DNA of 64,000 nt from positions 310,001 to 374,000 of the forward strand of contig NZ_LVCF01000025.1 of assembly GCF_001594145.1 (NCBI RefSeq), read 5' to 3'. Positions within the stretch are counted from its first letter, which is position 1; every line of letters starts with the position of its first letter. The notes beneath the pieces were generated by a model. It was not told the DNA's origin. It made no database searches and was given only the letters and a program-made list of their open reading frames with translations. The stretch is from Branchiibius sp. NY16-3462-2 (lineage in GTDB: Bacteria > Actinomycetota > Actinomycetes > Actinomycetales > Dermatophilaceae). The translations under genes and the position numbers were made by a program. Positions 16,300 through 24,145 of the stretch are shown here, piece after piece.

Positions 16300-17720
16300 G
16301 AATCAATCTGCGGGGTGTTCCCCGCAGACGACGTCGGCAGGCTGTCCCCGCTCTGCCGCATCGAGCGCTCCATGTACGGCTTGGACCGTTCGATCTGATT
16401 CTGCAGCGCGCCGATGGTCTGCTGCATGTTCTGCGCGGCCTGCACCCGGAAGGTGTCGATCTCGTCCATCGCCTGGAACACGTTGTCGAACGCCTTCTCC
16501 AGTCGATCGACCTCGATCGTGCTGCTGGCGGCCTGCTCCTGGATCTGCACGCCCTGGGTCTTCAGCTGCTCCGAGGTCGCCTCGATCATCGAGGAGGTCG
16601 TGGCGTTCAGCGCGGAGATCTGGTCCAGCACCAGCTTCTGCTGACCCAACGCCTGCGAGGTGATGACCGCCGTACGCAATGCCGACAGGGTCGTCGTCTG
16701 CGCCCGGTCCACACCGCGGATGAGCTCCAGGTTGTTCTTGCGCACCAGGTCCAGCGCGAGGTAGCCCTGCACCGACACCGCCATCTGGGTGGCGATGTCC
16801 TGGCGGCGCTGCCGCACGGCGAACAGCACGTCCGACTGCATGATCCGGGAGTCGTCGGTGCGACCGGCCGCGTCGAGCTCGGCGACCTTGCGCTGCACTT
16901 CACCATCCAGCGCAGTGGCGAGCTGGTTGTACTCGCCGAGCTTCTGCATCGTGGTCCACATGTTGGTGCGCTCGACGTCGATCGAGGCGTTGTCCTTGCG
17001 CAACTCGTCCTGACCGGAGGCCAGCGACCGGGTGATGTCATCGAGCTGGGACTGGGCCGACTGGTACTTGGCGAAGTAGTGGTCCACCTTGTTGCCGCCA
17101 GGCAGCCACTTCAGCAGCTTCTTCACCCCGGTCAGGTCGGCGCGGTGCGGGTCGAGATCGGTGACGGTGTTGCGCAGGTCGGTAAGGGTCTTGGCGACCT
17201 TGCCCTGTGGTGAATCCTTGTCCATCCGCACCGAGGGACGGTCCAGCATCCGGTTGGACACCGCAGACGAACGGCGAATGTCACTGTCGCCCATCAGGAT
17301 GATCGAGTTCACCTTCTCGGTAAAGGCCGGTGACTGCATGTCGACGCTGGCGAGATCCTCGACGAACGCCTTGGCGCGCGCTTCGATCTTGGCCTGCTCC
17401 TCACTCGAGACCGGAACGGCCTGCACCGCTTGGTGTTCCTCGACGACGGCCACGGCATCCGGCGGGTTCAGCACCAGGGCGGTGGAGTTGACCGGAGCGA
17501 CCGCGGGAATGACCGGAGCCGGCGTGGGCTCGACCGTGGCCACCGGGGCGGCAGGCGCAGCAGCAGGTGCAGCAGCCGGGGCGGGCGCTGCGACCGGTGC
17601 CGACTCAGCAGCGGGAGCGGCCGGGGCGGACTCAGCGGCCGGTGCCGATGCGGCAGGTACGGCGCTCGCCGACTCCGCGGGCTCGTCAGGTGTGGGGGCG
17701 TCAAGATCGAGATTGGACAT
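16296..17720 (-). CDS. telA: Toxic anion resistance protein TelA/KlaA family
   Basis: 474 residues. Residues 1-90 are an unusual Ala/Pro-rich tract with repeated APAAESAPAAP units; the TelA domain (about 120-460) follows and is strongly helical with coiled-coil character. The ATG at 17720 has a strong AGGAGG site. TelA proteins are tied to tellurite and cell-envelope stress, but the mechanism is unknown. It is coupled to a TerC-like DUF475 gene, a pairing that strengthens a metal or envelope stress role. Confidence 0.9.
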   Translation of the reverse strand: MSNLDLDAPTPDEPAESASAVPAASAPAAESAPAAPAAESAPVAAPAPAAAPAAAPAAPVATVEPTPAPVIPAVAPVNSTALVLNPPDAVAVVEEHQAVQAVPVSSEEQAKIEARAKAFVEDLASVDMQSPAFTEKVNSIILMGDSDIRRSSAVSNRMLDRPSVRMDKDSPQGKVAKTLTDLRNTVTDLDPHRADLTGVKKLLKWLPGGNKVDHYFAKYQSAQSQLDDITRSLASGQDELRKDNASIDVERTNMWTTMQKLGEYNQLATALDGEVQRKVAELDAAGRTDDSRIMQSDVLFAVRQRRQDIATQMAVSVQGYLALDLVRKNNLELIRGVDRAQTTTLSALRTAVITSQALGQQKLVLDQISALNATTSSMIEATSEQLKTQGVQIQEQAASSTIEVDRLEKAFDNVFQAMDEIDTFRVQAAQNMQQTIGALQNQIERSKPYMERSMRQSGDSLPTSSAGNTPQIDS

Positions 17721-17805
17721 CAGGTTCCTCCTAGCGCGCCCTCGTCGGCGCTGTTCGACTGGCACCACTCTAGAGAAGGCGTGGGTTGACTGTCTCGGCC
17801 AACGA

Positions 17806-18945
17806 TTACGCAGTGGCTGCGGGTTCCCCGGTGTCCTGGCCTTCTTCCTGGGCCACGAGTGAAGCCACCTCGGCCTGCGTCTCGTCGGTGACCGGGTACT
17901 TCGTCTTGTAGATCTCGGTCAGGGCCACGCAGGTCGCTCCGATCGGCACCCCGAGGAGTGCGCCGGCGACGCCGAACAGTTGGCCACCGAGGACTGCCGC
18001 ACCGAAGGAGACCGCCGGGTGCAGATCGACGGCTCTCGCCGAGATGTTCGGCTCGATCGTGAGGTTCTCGATCTGCTGGTAGATCAGCGCATACGCCAGC
18101 ACCCACACACCGTTGATCCAATGCCCTGAGGTAAGACCGACGATGACCGGCAGGATGATCGAGATGTAGGTACCGACGTTCGGCACGAACTGCGCGACCA
18201 GACCGGTCCACAGGGCCAGCGGCAACCAGTACGGAAGGTCGATCAGGTAGAACGCGATGGCACTACACGCGGAGTTGATCGCCGCGAGCACCACCCGCGC
18301 AGCCATGTAGCCACCGACCTTGATCTTCATGATGTCCCACGCGGCCAGGAACGGGACCTGGCGATGCGGCTTCATCCGGGTGGCGCACCACATCCGCAAC
18401 TGCGGCATCGAAGCCGAGATGTAGAAGGCGAAGAAAGCCAGCACGAACAGCCCGAGGAACCCCGACACGATCGATGCGATCAGTCCGAGTACGCCGCCCG
18501 CGACGTTCTGGGCGTATCCCGCCAGATCCGTGTTGGACAGATCCAGGTTCTTCAGCAACGTGTCGCTGGACATCGAGGAACCGGTGATCTTGTTCCACCA
18601 CGTGAGGACGTTGTCGGTGATCGAGGGGACGGCCTTGATCAGCGAAACCAACTGGTCGATGAACAGATTGCCGAAGACCAGGATGAAGGCGACGACACAG
18701 ATGGCCGCGATCACCATGACGAGACCGGTCGCGACCCCGCGGCGCATCCGCTGGCTCAGTTTGGCGACCGCTGGCTCCATCGCGAGCGCCACAAACCAGG
18801 CAATGACCACGTTGATGATCAGCCCGGAGCCACGCCAGACGATCAGACCGACCAGCGTGCACAGCAGCGCGATGCCGACCACCAACCAGGCCCGCCGCCA
18901 GAACGGCCGGTCCGATTCGTCCGACAACACTTTCAAATCGGCCAT
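17806..18945 (-). CDS. AI-2E family transporter (PerM-like)
   Basis: 379 residues with about eight helices: a first pair at 20-70, a third near 75, a long amphipathic region, then four helices from about 200 to 350. The motif GxxxxxxVPNVGTYISIILPVIVGL near residue 255 is typical. Family members are annotated as AI-2 exporters or Na+/H+ antiporters, and function should not be assumed. The ATG at 18945 follows TAGGTT by six bases. Confidence 0.87.
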   Translation of the reverse strand: MADLKVLSDESDRPFWRRAWLVVGIALLCTLVGLIVWRGSGLIINVVIAWFVALAMEPAVAKLSQRMRRGVATGLVMVIAAICVVAFILVFGNLFIDQLVSLIKAVPSITDNVLTWWNKITGSSMSSDTLLKNLDLSNTDLAGYAQNVAGGVLGLIASIVSGFLGLFVLAFFAFYISASMPQLRMWCATRMKPHRQVPFLAAWDIMKIKVGGYMAARVVLAAINSACSAIAFYLIDLPYWLPLALWTGLVAQFVPNVGTYISIILPVIVGLTSGHWINGVWVLAYALIYQQIENLTIEPNISARAVDLHPAVSFGAAVLGGQLFGVAGALLGVPIGATCVALTEIYKTKYPVTDETQAEVASLVAQEEGQDTGEPAATA

Positions 18946-18951
18946 ACATGC

Positions 18952-18957
18952 AACCTA
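18952..18957 (-). promoter_or_regulatory. -10 box TAGGTT of leaderless AI-2E transporter gene
   Basis: TAGGTT, six bases, then ATG at 18945 on the minus strand. The same hexamer and spacing precede the hydrolase at 60126. Confidence 0.5.
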
Positions 18958-18961
18958 GAGG

Positions 18962-20395
18962 TCAACCCCGCACGGTTTCCAACAGTCTCAGCCACACTTC
19001 GCTGACCGTCGGGTAGGAGGGTACGGCGTGCCACAACCGCGCCAGCGGCACTTGCCCCACGATCGCAATGGTCGCGGCGTGCACCAGCTCGGCGACGTCC
19101 GGTCCGGCGAAGGTGGCCCCGACGATCACGTCACCGTCAATGATCAGTCGCGCCTGTCCGGTGTAACCGTCACCCTGCAGGGACGCGCCCGCCACATTCG
19201 CCAGGTCATAGTCGACGATCCGCGCATCCGGTGCCTGCGCCGAGGTGAGGCCGACAGCAGCAACCTGAGGTGTGGTGAAAACGACCTGCGGCACGATCCC
19301 GTCGTCGGCCAGATCCCGGAACTCGTCACCGTCGAGTGGCGCTCCGGTGGCACGGGCGGCGATCACCGCACCGGCGATCCGACCCTGGTACTTGCCCATG
19401 TGGGTCAGCAGTGCTTTGCCGTTGACGTCACCCACCGCGTAGAGCCACGGCTTGCCCGGGACGGTGAGGTGTTCGTCGACCCGTAGGTAGCCGTGGTCCG
19501 TGCTCACGCCGACTGCGTCGAGGGCCAGGTCCGCAGTGGCGGGTGCCCGCCCGGCAGCCACCAGGATCTCGTCCACCTCGACCTGCCGATCGGCGTACGT
19601 GATGGTCACGGGGCCGCCGTGCACGTGCCCGACGCCGGTCTGGCGGGCGTCGGGGCGGCTCACGGAATCGATCGAGGAGTTGAGGACGACCTCAATTCCC
19701 TTGTCCCGCAGGCCTTTTAGCACCAACTCGGAAGCGAACGGTTCAACCCGCTCAAGGGGCCGGTTGCTGCGGCCGATCAGCGTGACGTCCGCGCCCAGGG
19801 CCGCCAGCCAGGTCGCCGCCTCGCAGGCGACAACGCCGAGTCCGAGGATCGCGATCCGGCCCGGCACCTCGTGCAGGTTGGTCGCGTCGCGGGAGGTCCA
19901 GGGGTACGCCGCGCGCAGACCGGGCAGGTCCGGCACCACCGCGGTCGTGCCGGTGGCGATGATCACCGCGTGCCGGGCGCGCACGGTGTGCTGGTTGCCG
20001 TCGCTGTCGGTGATCGTGACGGAGCGTTCGCCGCTGAGTCGGGCGCTGCCGCGCAGAACGTGGATCCCGGCATCCTCAGCCCACTTCACCTGACCGGAAT
20101 CGTTGAGATGAGAAGTGAAGTCATCGCGTCGCTCGAGCGTCCTGGCCAGGTCCGGGTGCACGTCGCCGATCAGCGGCAGGGCGTGGGCTGCGTCGGTCAC
20201 CTCCACCGGTCGCAGCAGCGCTTTGCTGGGCATGCACGCCCAGTAAGAACACTCGCCGCCGACCAGTTCGCGTTCGATCAGCACGGCGGTCCGGTCGCTG
20301 CCCTGGATCGCGTACTGCGCGGCGTTCTCACCGGCGGGTCCACCGCCGATCACGACCACGTCGTAGTCCTCGTGCGGGGCCGGTTCAGCAGTCAT
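18962..20395 (-). CDS. FAD-dependent pyridine nucleotide-disulfide oxidoreductase homologue
   Basis: 477 residues with class I architecture: FAD-binding GGGPAGENA near residue 18, redox pair GGECSYWACMPSK (C-x4-C) near 48, NAD(P) site GLGVVACEAA near 183, FAD motif YAVGDVNG near 318, and a dimer domain. In lipoamide dehydrogenase the C-terminal base is His in HPTxSE; here the aligned position reads SYPTVSE, so Tyr replaces it. It is therefore a disulfide or quinone reductase of uncertain substrate rather than a true lipoamide dehydrogenase. Confidence 0.85.
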   Translation of the reverse strand: MTAEPAPHEDYDVVVIGGGPAGENAAQYAIQGSDRTAVLIERELVGGECSYWACMPSKALLRPVEVTDAAHALPLIGDVHPDLARTLERRDDFTSHLNDSGQVKWAEDAGIHVLRGSARLSGERSVTITDSDGNQHTVRARHAVIIATGTTAVVPDLPGLRAAYPWTSRDATNLHEVPGRIAILGLGVVACEAATWLAALGADVTLIGRSNRPLERVEPFASELVLKGLRDKGIEVVLNSSIDSVSRPDARQTGVGHVHGGPVTITYADRQVEVDEILVAAGRAPATADLALDAVGVSTDHGYLRVDEHLTVPGKPWLYAVGDVNGKALLTHMGKYQGRIAGAVIAARATGAPLDGDEFRDLADDGIVPQVVFTTPQVAAVGLTSAQAPDARIVDYDLANVAGASLQGDGYTGQARLIIDGDVIVGATFAGPDVAELVHAATIAIVGQVPLARLWHAVPSYPTVSEVWLRLLETVRG

Positions 20396-20401
20396 ACGTC
20401 A

Positions 20402-20407
20402 ACGCTA
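20402..20407 (-). promoter_or_regulatory. -10 box TAGCGT of leaderless oxidoreductase gene
   Basis: TAGCGT, six bases, then the ATG at 20395 on the minus strand. Confidence 0.5.
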
Positions 20408-20464
20408 GGGCTCGCGGGCCGCCACCACCGACTTTGGGAGGCGTTGACCCTCAGCCGCCGGTTT

Positions 20465-20485
20465 TGTGGGACAGCCCGTCCCACA
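20465..20485. promoter_or_regulatory. Inverted repeat TGTGGGAC-N5-GTCCCACA
   Basis: A perfect eight-base inverted repeat with a five-base centre, about 58 bases upstream of the oxidoreductase -10 box. The same TGTCCCAC/GTGGGACA arms recur at 27880-27908 with a longer spacer. It is probably a regulator binding site. It could instead be a short hairpin ending the small gene on its right. Confidence 0.45.
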
Positions 20486-20496
20486 CCCGTCGGCGG

Positions 20497-20658
20497 TCAG
20501 TAATGCCGGGGACGGTGCAGCAGGCGACTCAACAGACCCGGCGCGCGATCGGCGTACTCCGGGGCACCCAGGGCTCGTAGATCTGCGGTCATGCGTGCCC
20601 GGTCGCGGTCGGTGAAAGCGAGATGTTCGTTGTGGTTGTAGCTGTTTCGCGGTGTCAT
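20497..20658 (-). CDS. Small hypothetical protein divergent from LysR
   Basis: 53 residues from the ATG at 20658, which has GGAG a few bases upstream; a longer in-frame reading from 20715 would overlap the promoter region. The protein is rich in Arg and His (it ends RLLHRPRHY), has no helix-spanning hydrophobic run, and is not recognised. Its position opposite a LysR gene is where LysR targets usually lie. It may be spurious. Confidence 0.4.
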   Translation of the reverse strand: MTPRNSYNHNEHLAFTDRDRARMTADLRALGAPEYADRAPGLLSRLLHRPRHY

Positions 20659-20727
20659 GTCTCCAGCGTGGCGCCCCTGATTGATTAGCACCAGCGATTC
20701 TTTCTGCATCACCATTCAGTAGTGCTG

Positions 20728-20733
20728 TACGGT
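20728..20733 (+). promoter_or_regulatory. -10 box TACGGT of the LysR gene
   Basis: TACGGT is six bases before the ATG at 20740. A GGAGG touches the ATG directly, too close to act as a normal ribosome binding site, so a leaderless start fits better. Confidence 0.45.
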
Positions 20734-20739
20734 CGGAGG

Positions 20740-21639
20740 ATGATCGACGTCCACCGGCTGCGGGTGTTCCGCGCCGTCGTCGCCAGCGGTTCGGTGCAGG
20801 CCGCAGCGACGAACCTCGGCTATACCCCGTCGGCCATCAGCCAGCACCTGACCGCGCTGCAGAAGGAGACCGGCCTGGCGCTCTTCGCCAAGGACGGCCG
20901 CGGCATCGCACCGACACCGGCCGGCCGCGTTCTGGCCGAGCAGAGCGATGCGGTGATGGCTCAGTTGTCCCGGCTGAACGGTGTGGTCGACGACCTGCGG
21001 GAAGGACGCACCGAGACGCTGACCATTGCCAGCTTCGCCTCCGCGGGCCAGGTCTGGATGCCCCAGGTGGCTCGCGGGTTGCGTGATGAGTTCCCGGATC
21101 TGCAGCTGACGGTCAACCTGAACGAACTGCCGGGCGTGCAGCTCCCGGACGGCGCCCAGTTGGATCTGCGTACCGAGGATCCCTCCGGACCGCCGAGCAC
21201 GATGCCGGGGTACACCCGCGTCCCGTTGTGCGAGGAGGACTACGTGGTGGCGGTTGCCGTCAATCATCCACTGGCACAACGGGATTCGATTGTCTTGTCC
21301 GAGTTGGCCGCTGAGCGGTGGATCAGTGACACCAGCGGAGCCGACATCTGCGCCGCGATCTTGCGAGGGGCAACCCAAGCTGCCGGGTTCACCCCACGCT
21401 TCGCCGCGGTGACCTCGGACCATCACTCGTCGCTGGCCTTCGCCGCCGCGGGGATCGGGGTCGCGGTGCTGCCGCTACTCACCGTCGCCACCCCACCGCC
21501 GGACATCGCGATCGTTCCGATCACTGACGGACCGCGGCGGCGGATCGTGGCGTTCGTGCTGGATGATGCGACGACCTCAGCCGCGGTGCAACGAACCATC
21601 GCCCTGTTGCGCTCGGTGAGCGCGAGCACCGTCAGCTGA
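20740..21639 (+). CDS. LysR-family transcriptional regulator
   Basis: 299 residues: the helix-turn-helix at about 1-60 (LRVFRAVVASGSVQAAATNLGYTPSAISQHLTALQ split over two helices), then a periplasmic-binding-protein-like effector domain. The ATG at 20740 gives the usual LysR N-terminus; a GTG at 20722 would overlap the -10 box. Its target may be the small divergent gene or itself. Its stop shares the palindrome TCAGCTGA with the stop of the convergent capA-like gene. Confidence 0.88.
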   Translation: MIDVHRLRVFRAVVASGSVQAAATNLGYTPSAISQHLTALQKETGLALFAKDGRGIAPTPAGRVLAEQSDAVMAQLSRLNGVVDDLREGRTETLTIASFASAGQVWMPQVARGLRDEFPDLQLTVNLNELPGVQLPDGAQLDLRTEDPSGPPSTMPGYTRVPLCEEDYVVAVAVNHPLAQRDSIVLSELAAERWISDTSGADICAAILRGATQAAGFTPRFAAVTSDHHSSLAFAAAGIGVAVLPLLTVATPPPDIAIVPITDGPRRRIVAFVLDDATTSAAVQRTIALLRSVSASTVS

Positions 21640-22885
21640 TCGCCGACAGGTTGCAACCGTTGCCGCGACTCGTGATGAGTTTCGAGGTGCGGGCCCAGGA
21701 GCCCGGGTCCACTGCCGCCGGTGCGCCGGATTCGGGTACGACGTACGCCCGGTAACCGTGTAACCGATCCACCCAGGTGGGCTGGTACTGCTCCTTCGCC
21801 GCAGTGATCGTGCCATCCGCAGACCGCTCGAATGTAACAATCACTCCGATGCCGTCCTGGGTCTGCACCGGATAGCCGAATTGCGTTCCCTGGTCGGACA
21901 ATTGGTTGCCCAAGCCGTAGTTGACGAACATCCCGCCGATCTTGTCGCAGCCCTGCACCACGTGCGGATGGTTGCCGATGATCCAGTCGACGGCACCGGA
22001 CTGTCCGATCTGCTGCGCCAGCGCGATGTCGTCGGCGTCCGGGGTGAATTTGAACTGCGTGCCCCAGTGCATCGAGACCACCACGATATCCGCTCCCGCC
22101 GCCCGGGCGGCCTTCGCGTCAGCGATAATCCCTTGTGCCCCAATGACACTGAAGAGGTTCTTCTTCAGGAACGGTGCCGATGCCGGGGTGCCCGTCTGAC
22201 TGCCTTCGGCGAAGTTGTCGAGCGTGTAGCTGTAGGACAGTTGGGCGATCTTGAACCCGTCCGCTTCGTACCACGCGGGCTGTCCCGGCTTGCCATCCGC
22301 ACTGTCCTGCGGCCCGGCCAGTTGCAGATCGTTGGCGGTCATGATGGCCCGGGTCTGCACCATCCCGGTCAACCCGTTGTCGAAGGTGTGGTTGTTGCTG
22401 AAGCTGCAGCCGTCGTACCCCGTGGCCCTGATTGCCGGCGCTACCTGGTGCGGGCTGTTGTGCACGATGCCGTGGCCGAGATTCGTATTCGTTTGTGACA
22501 GAGGCGTTTCCAGCTGGCAGATCGCTACGTCGGCTTTCGTGACCAGCGGTTTGAGGCCGATCAGTTGCGGCACGAAGTCATAGCCCGTGCCGCCCGCGTC
22601 AGCCTTTGCCTGCGCGATCAGACCTTCGTTGGTGAAGATGTCACCGCCAGCCATGATCGTGACGCTGCCGACTGGTTTGGCGCTGGTGCTCGCCGTGGTA
22701 CTCGCTGTGCTTGAAGTGACCGACGTGCTGGAGGTCGTGCTCCCCGAGGATGGCGTGCTGCTCGCCGCGGAGGTGCCGGCCGACGAGGAGCCCGCGGTCG
22801 GCGTACCTGACGATCCACCCGAACACGCTGCCAGGCTGAGACCGAGGCCCGCCACGGCCAGGACGCAGACTCGACGGCGGATCAC
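21632..22885 (-). CDS. CapA family (PGA_cap) lipoprotein, copy 1
   Basis: 417 residues. There is a signal peptide with lipobox LAAC near residue 21 and a Ser/Thr-rich linker to about 70. The CapA metallophosphatase-like domain has MAGGDIF near 78, QLETPLS near 122, SNNHTFDNG near 162, SMHWGTQF near 270 and GNHPHVVQG near 303. Relatives act in poly-gamma-glutamate capsule synthesis, but many CapA proteins have other, unproven roles. It starts seven bases after copy 2 ends, so the two are cotranscribed. Confidence 0.85.
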   Translation of the reverse strand: MIRRRVCVLAVAGLGLSLAACSGGSSGTPTAGSSSAGTSAASSTPSSGSTTSSTSVTSSTASTTASTSAKPVGSVTIMAGGDIFTNEGLIAQAKADAGGTGYDFVPQLIGLKPLVTKADVAICQLETPLSQTNTNLGHGIVHNSPHQVAPAIRATGYDGCSFSNNHTFDNGLTGMVQTRAIMTANDLQLAGPQDSADGKPGQPAWYEADGFKIAQLSYSYTLDNFAEGSQTGTPASAPFLKKNLFSVIGAQGIIADAKAARAAGADIVVVSMHWGTQFKFTPDADDIALAQQIGQSGAVDWIIGNHPHVVQGCDKIGGMFVNYGLGNQLSDQGTQFGYPVQTQDGIGVIVTFERSADGTITAAKEQYQPTWVDRLHGYRAYVVPESGAPAAVDPGSWARTSKLITSRGNGCNLSAIS

Positions 22886-22892
22886 GGGCGGC

Positions 22893-24110
22893 TCAGCTGA
22901 TCGCGGTCAGATCGCAGCTGTTGCCAGCTTTGTGGATCTGAACTTCGGTGCGGCCGTACGAGGTTGGGTCGATCGCCGGTGAGCCGCCGCTCTTGGGCAC
23001 CAGGTAGACGCGGTAGCCATGCGTGCGGTCGACCCAGGTCGGCTGGTACTTCTCCGGTGACGGCGTGATCTTGCCGTCGGCGTCTCGGGTGAAGGTGACT
23101 TCGACGGAGATACCGTCCTGGCTCTGCGGCGGGAAACCCCACTGGGTGCCCATGTCGGACAACTGGTTGCCGAGCGAGTAGTTGACGATCATGTTGTCGA
23201 TCCGCTCGCAGCCGTGCACGACGTGCGGGTGGTTGCCGACGATCCAGTTCACGGCGCCGGACTTGGCGATCTCGGCGGCCATCTGGGCGTTGTCGTCGTC
23301 GTTGGTCATCTTGTGCTCGGTGCCCCAGTGCATCGACACGATCACCAGATCGGCGCCTTCCGCGCGCACCTTCTTGGCATCGTCGATGACGCCCTGGGCG
23401 CCACGGACCATGAAGAGGTTCTGCTTGAAGAAGGGTGCATCAGCAGGCGTGTGCGTCATGTTGCCCAGCTGCAGATTGTCCGCGGAATAGGTGTAGGACA
23501 ACTGGGCGACCTTGAAGCCCTTGGCTTCGTACCACGCCACCTGTCCGCCTGGGGAATCCGCGGGCTCGTCAGCACTGTCCAGCGGACCGGCGAGCTGTAA
23601 TCCGTTGGCCTTCATGATCGCCCGGGTCTGCTTCATCCCGGACAAGCCAGCGTCGTAGGTGTGGTTGTTGGCAAAGCTGCAGCCGTCGAATCCGACGTCC
23701 TTGAGGGCAGTCGCCAGCTGGAAGGGGCTGTTGTGCCGCTTCTGGTAGCCCAGGTTGGTGTTGGTCTTGGTCAGTGGTGTCTCGAGCTGGCAGATCGCCA
23801 GATCCGCCTTCGACACCAGCGGTTTCAAGCCAGCGAGCATCGGGACGAAGTCGTACCCGTTACCGCCCGCGTCCTTCTTGGCCTGGGCCATCGGCAGTTC
23901 GTTGGTGAAGACATCGCCGCCGGCCATGATGGTGATGCTGCCGGGCGCTTTGCTGCTGCCCTGGGAGGCGGAGGAGGACGAGGAGCCGCCGGTCGCCGTA
24001 CCTGCCGGCGGTGCTCCCGCCGGGCGCCCGTTCGCGTTGCTACACGCCGCCAGGCCGATCGCGGTAGCGGCAAGGGCAACGGGCAATAACGTAGTACGGC
24101 GGGTGGGCAC
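22893..24110 (-). CDS. CapA family (PGA_cap) lipoprotein, copy 2
   Basis: 405 residues from the GTG at 24110. There is a lipobox LAAC near residue 19, a Ser/Gly linker, then the CapA motifs MAGGDVF, QLETPLT, ANNHTYDAG, SMHWGTEH and GNHPHVVHG in the same order as copy 1. The two copies share most of the domain and the same ending (TAIS). The reading extends upstream without homology; the start is fixed by TACCAT six bases before the GTG. No capsule biosynthesis genes (capB, capC) are nearby. Confidence 0.85.
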   Translation of the reverse strand: MPTRRTTLLPVALAATAIGLAACSNANGRPAGAPPAGTATGGSSSSSASQGSSKAPGSITIMAGGDVFTNELPMAQAKKDAGGNGYDFVPMLAGLKPLVSKADLAICQLETPLTKTNTNLGYQKRHNSPFQLATALKDVGFDGCSFANNHTYDAGLSGMKQTRAIMKANGLQLAGPLDSADEPADSPGGQVAWYEAKGFKVAQLSYTYSADNLQLGNMTHTPADAPFFKQNLFMVRGAQGVIDDAKKVRAEGADLVIVSMHWGTEHKMTNDDDNAQMAAEIAKSGAVNWIVGNHPHVVHGCERIDNMIVNYSLGNQLSDMGTQWGFPPQSQDGISVEVTFTRDADGKITPSPEKYQPTWVDRTHGYRVYLVPKSGGSPAIDPTSYGRTEVQIHKAGNSCDLTAIS

Positions 24111-24138
24111 CCCACGATGGTAGGTGCCCACCCGCCGT
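24096..24138 (-). terminator. Strong hairpin ending the desaturase operon, overlapping the capA copy 2 start
   Basis: A perfect 16-base stem (ACGGCGGGTGGGCACC at 24096-24111 and its complement at 24123-24138) with an 11-base loop begins seven bases after the desaturase stop. The loop contains TACCAT (24117-24122), the -10 box of the next gene, and the GTG start at 24110 lies in the downstream arm. Confidence 0.75.
24117..24122 (-). promoter_or_regulatory. -10 box TACCAT of leaderless capA copy 2
   Basis: TACCAT is six bases before the GTG at 24110 and sits in the loop of the terminator hairpin of the preceding gene. Confidence 0.5.
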
Positions 24139-24145
24139 GCTCGAG

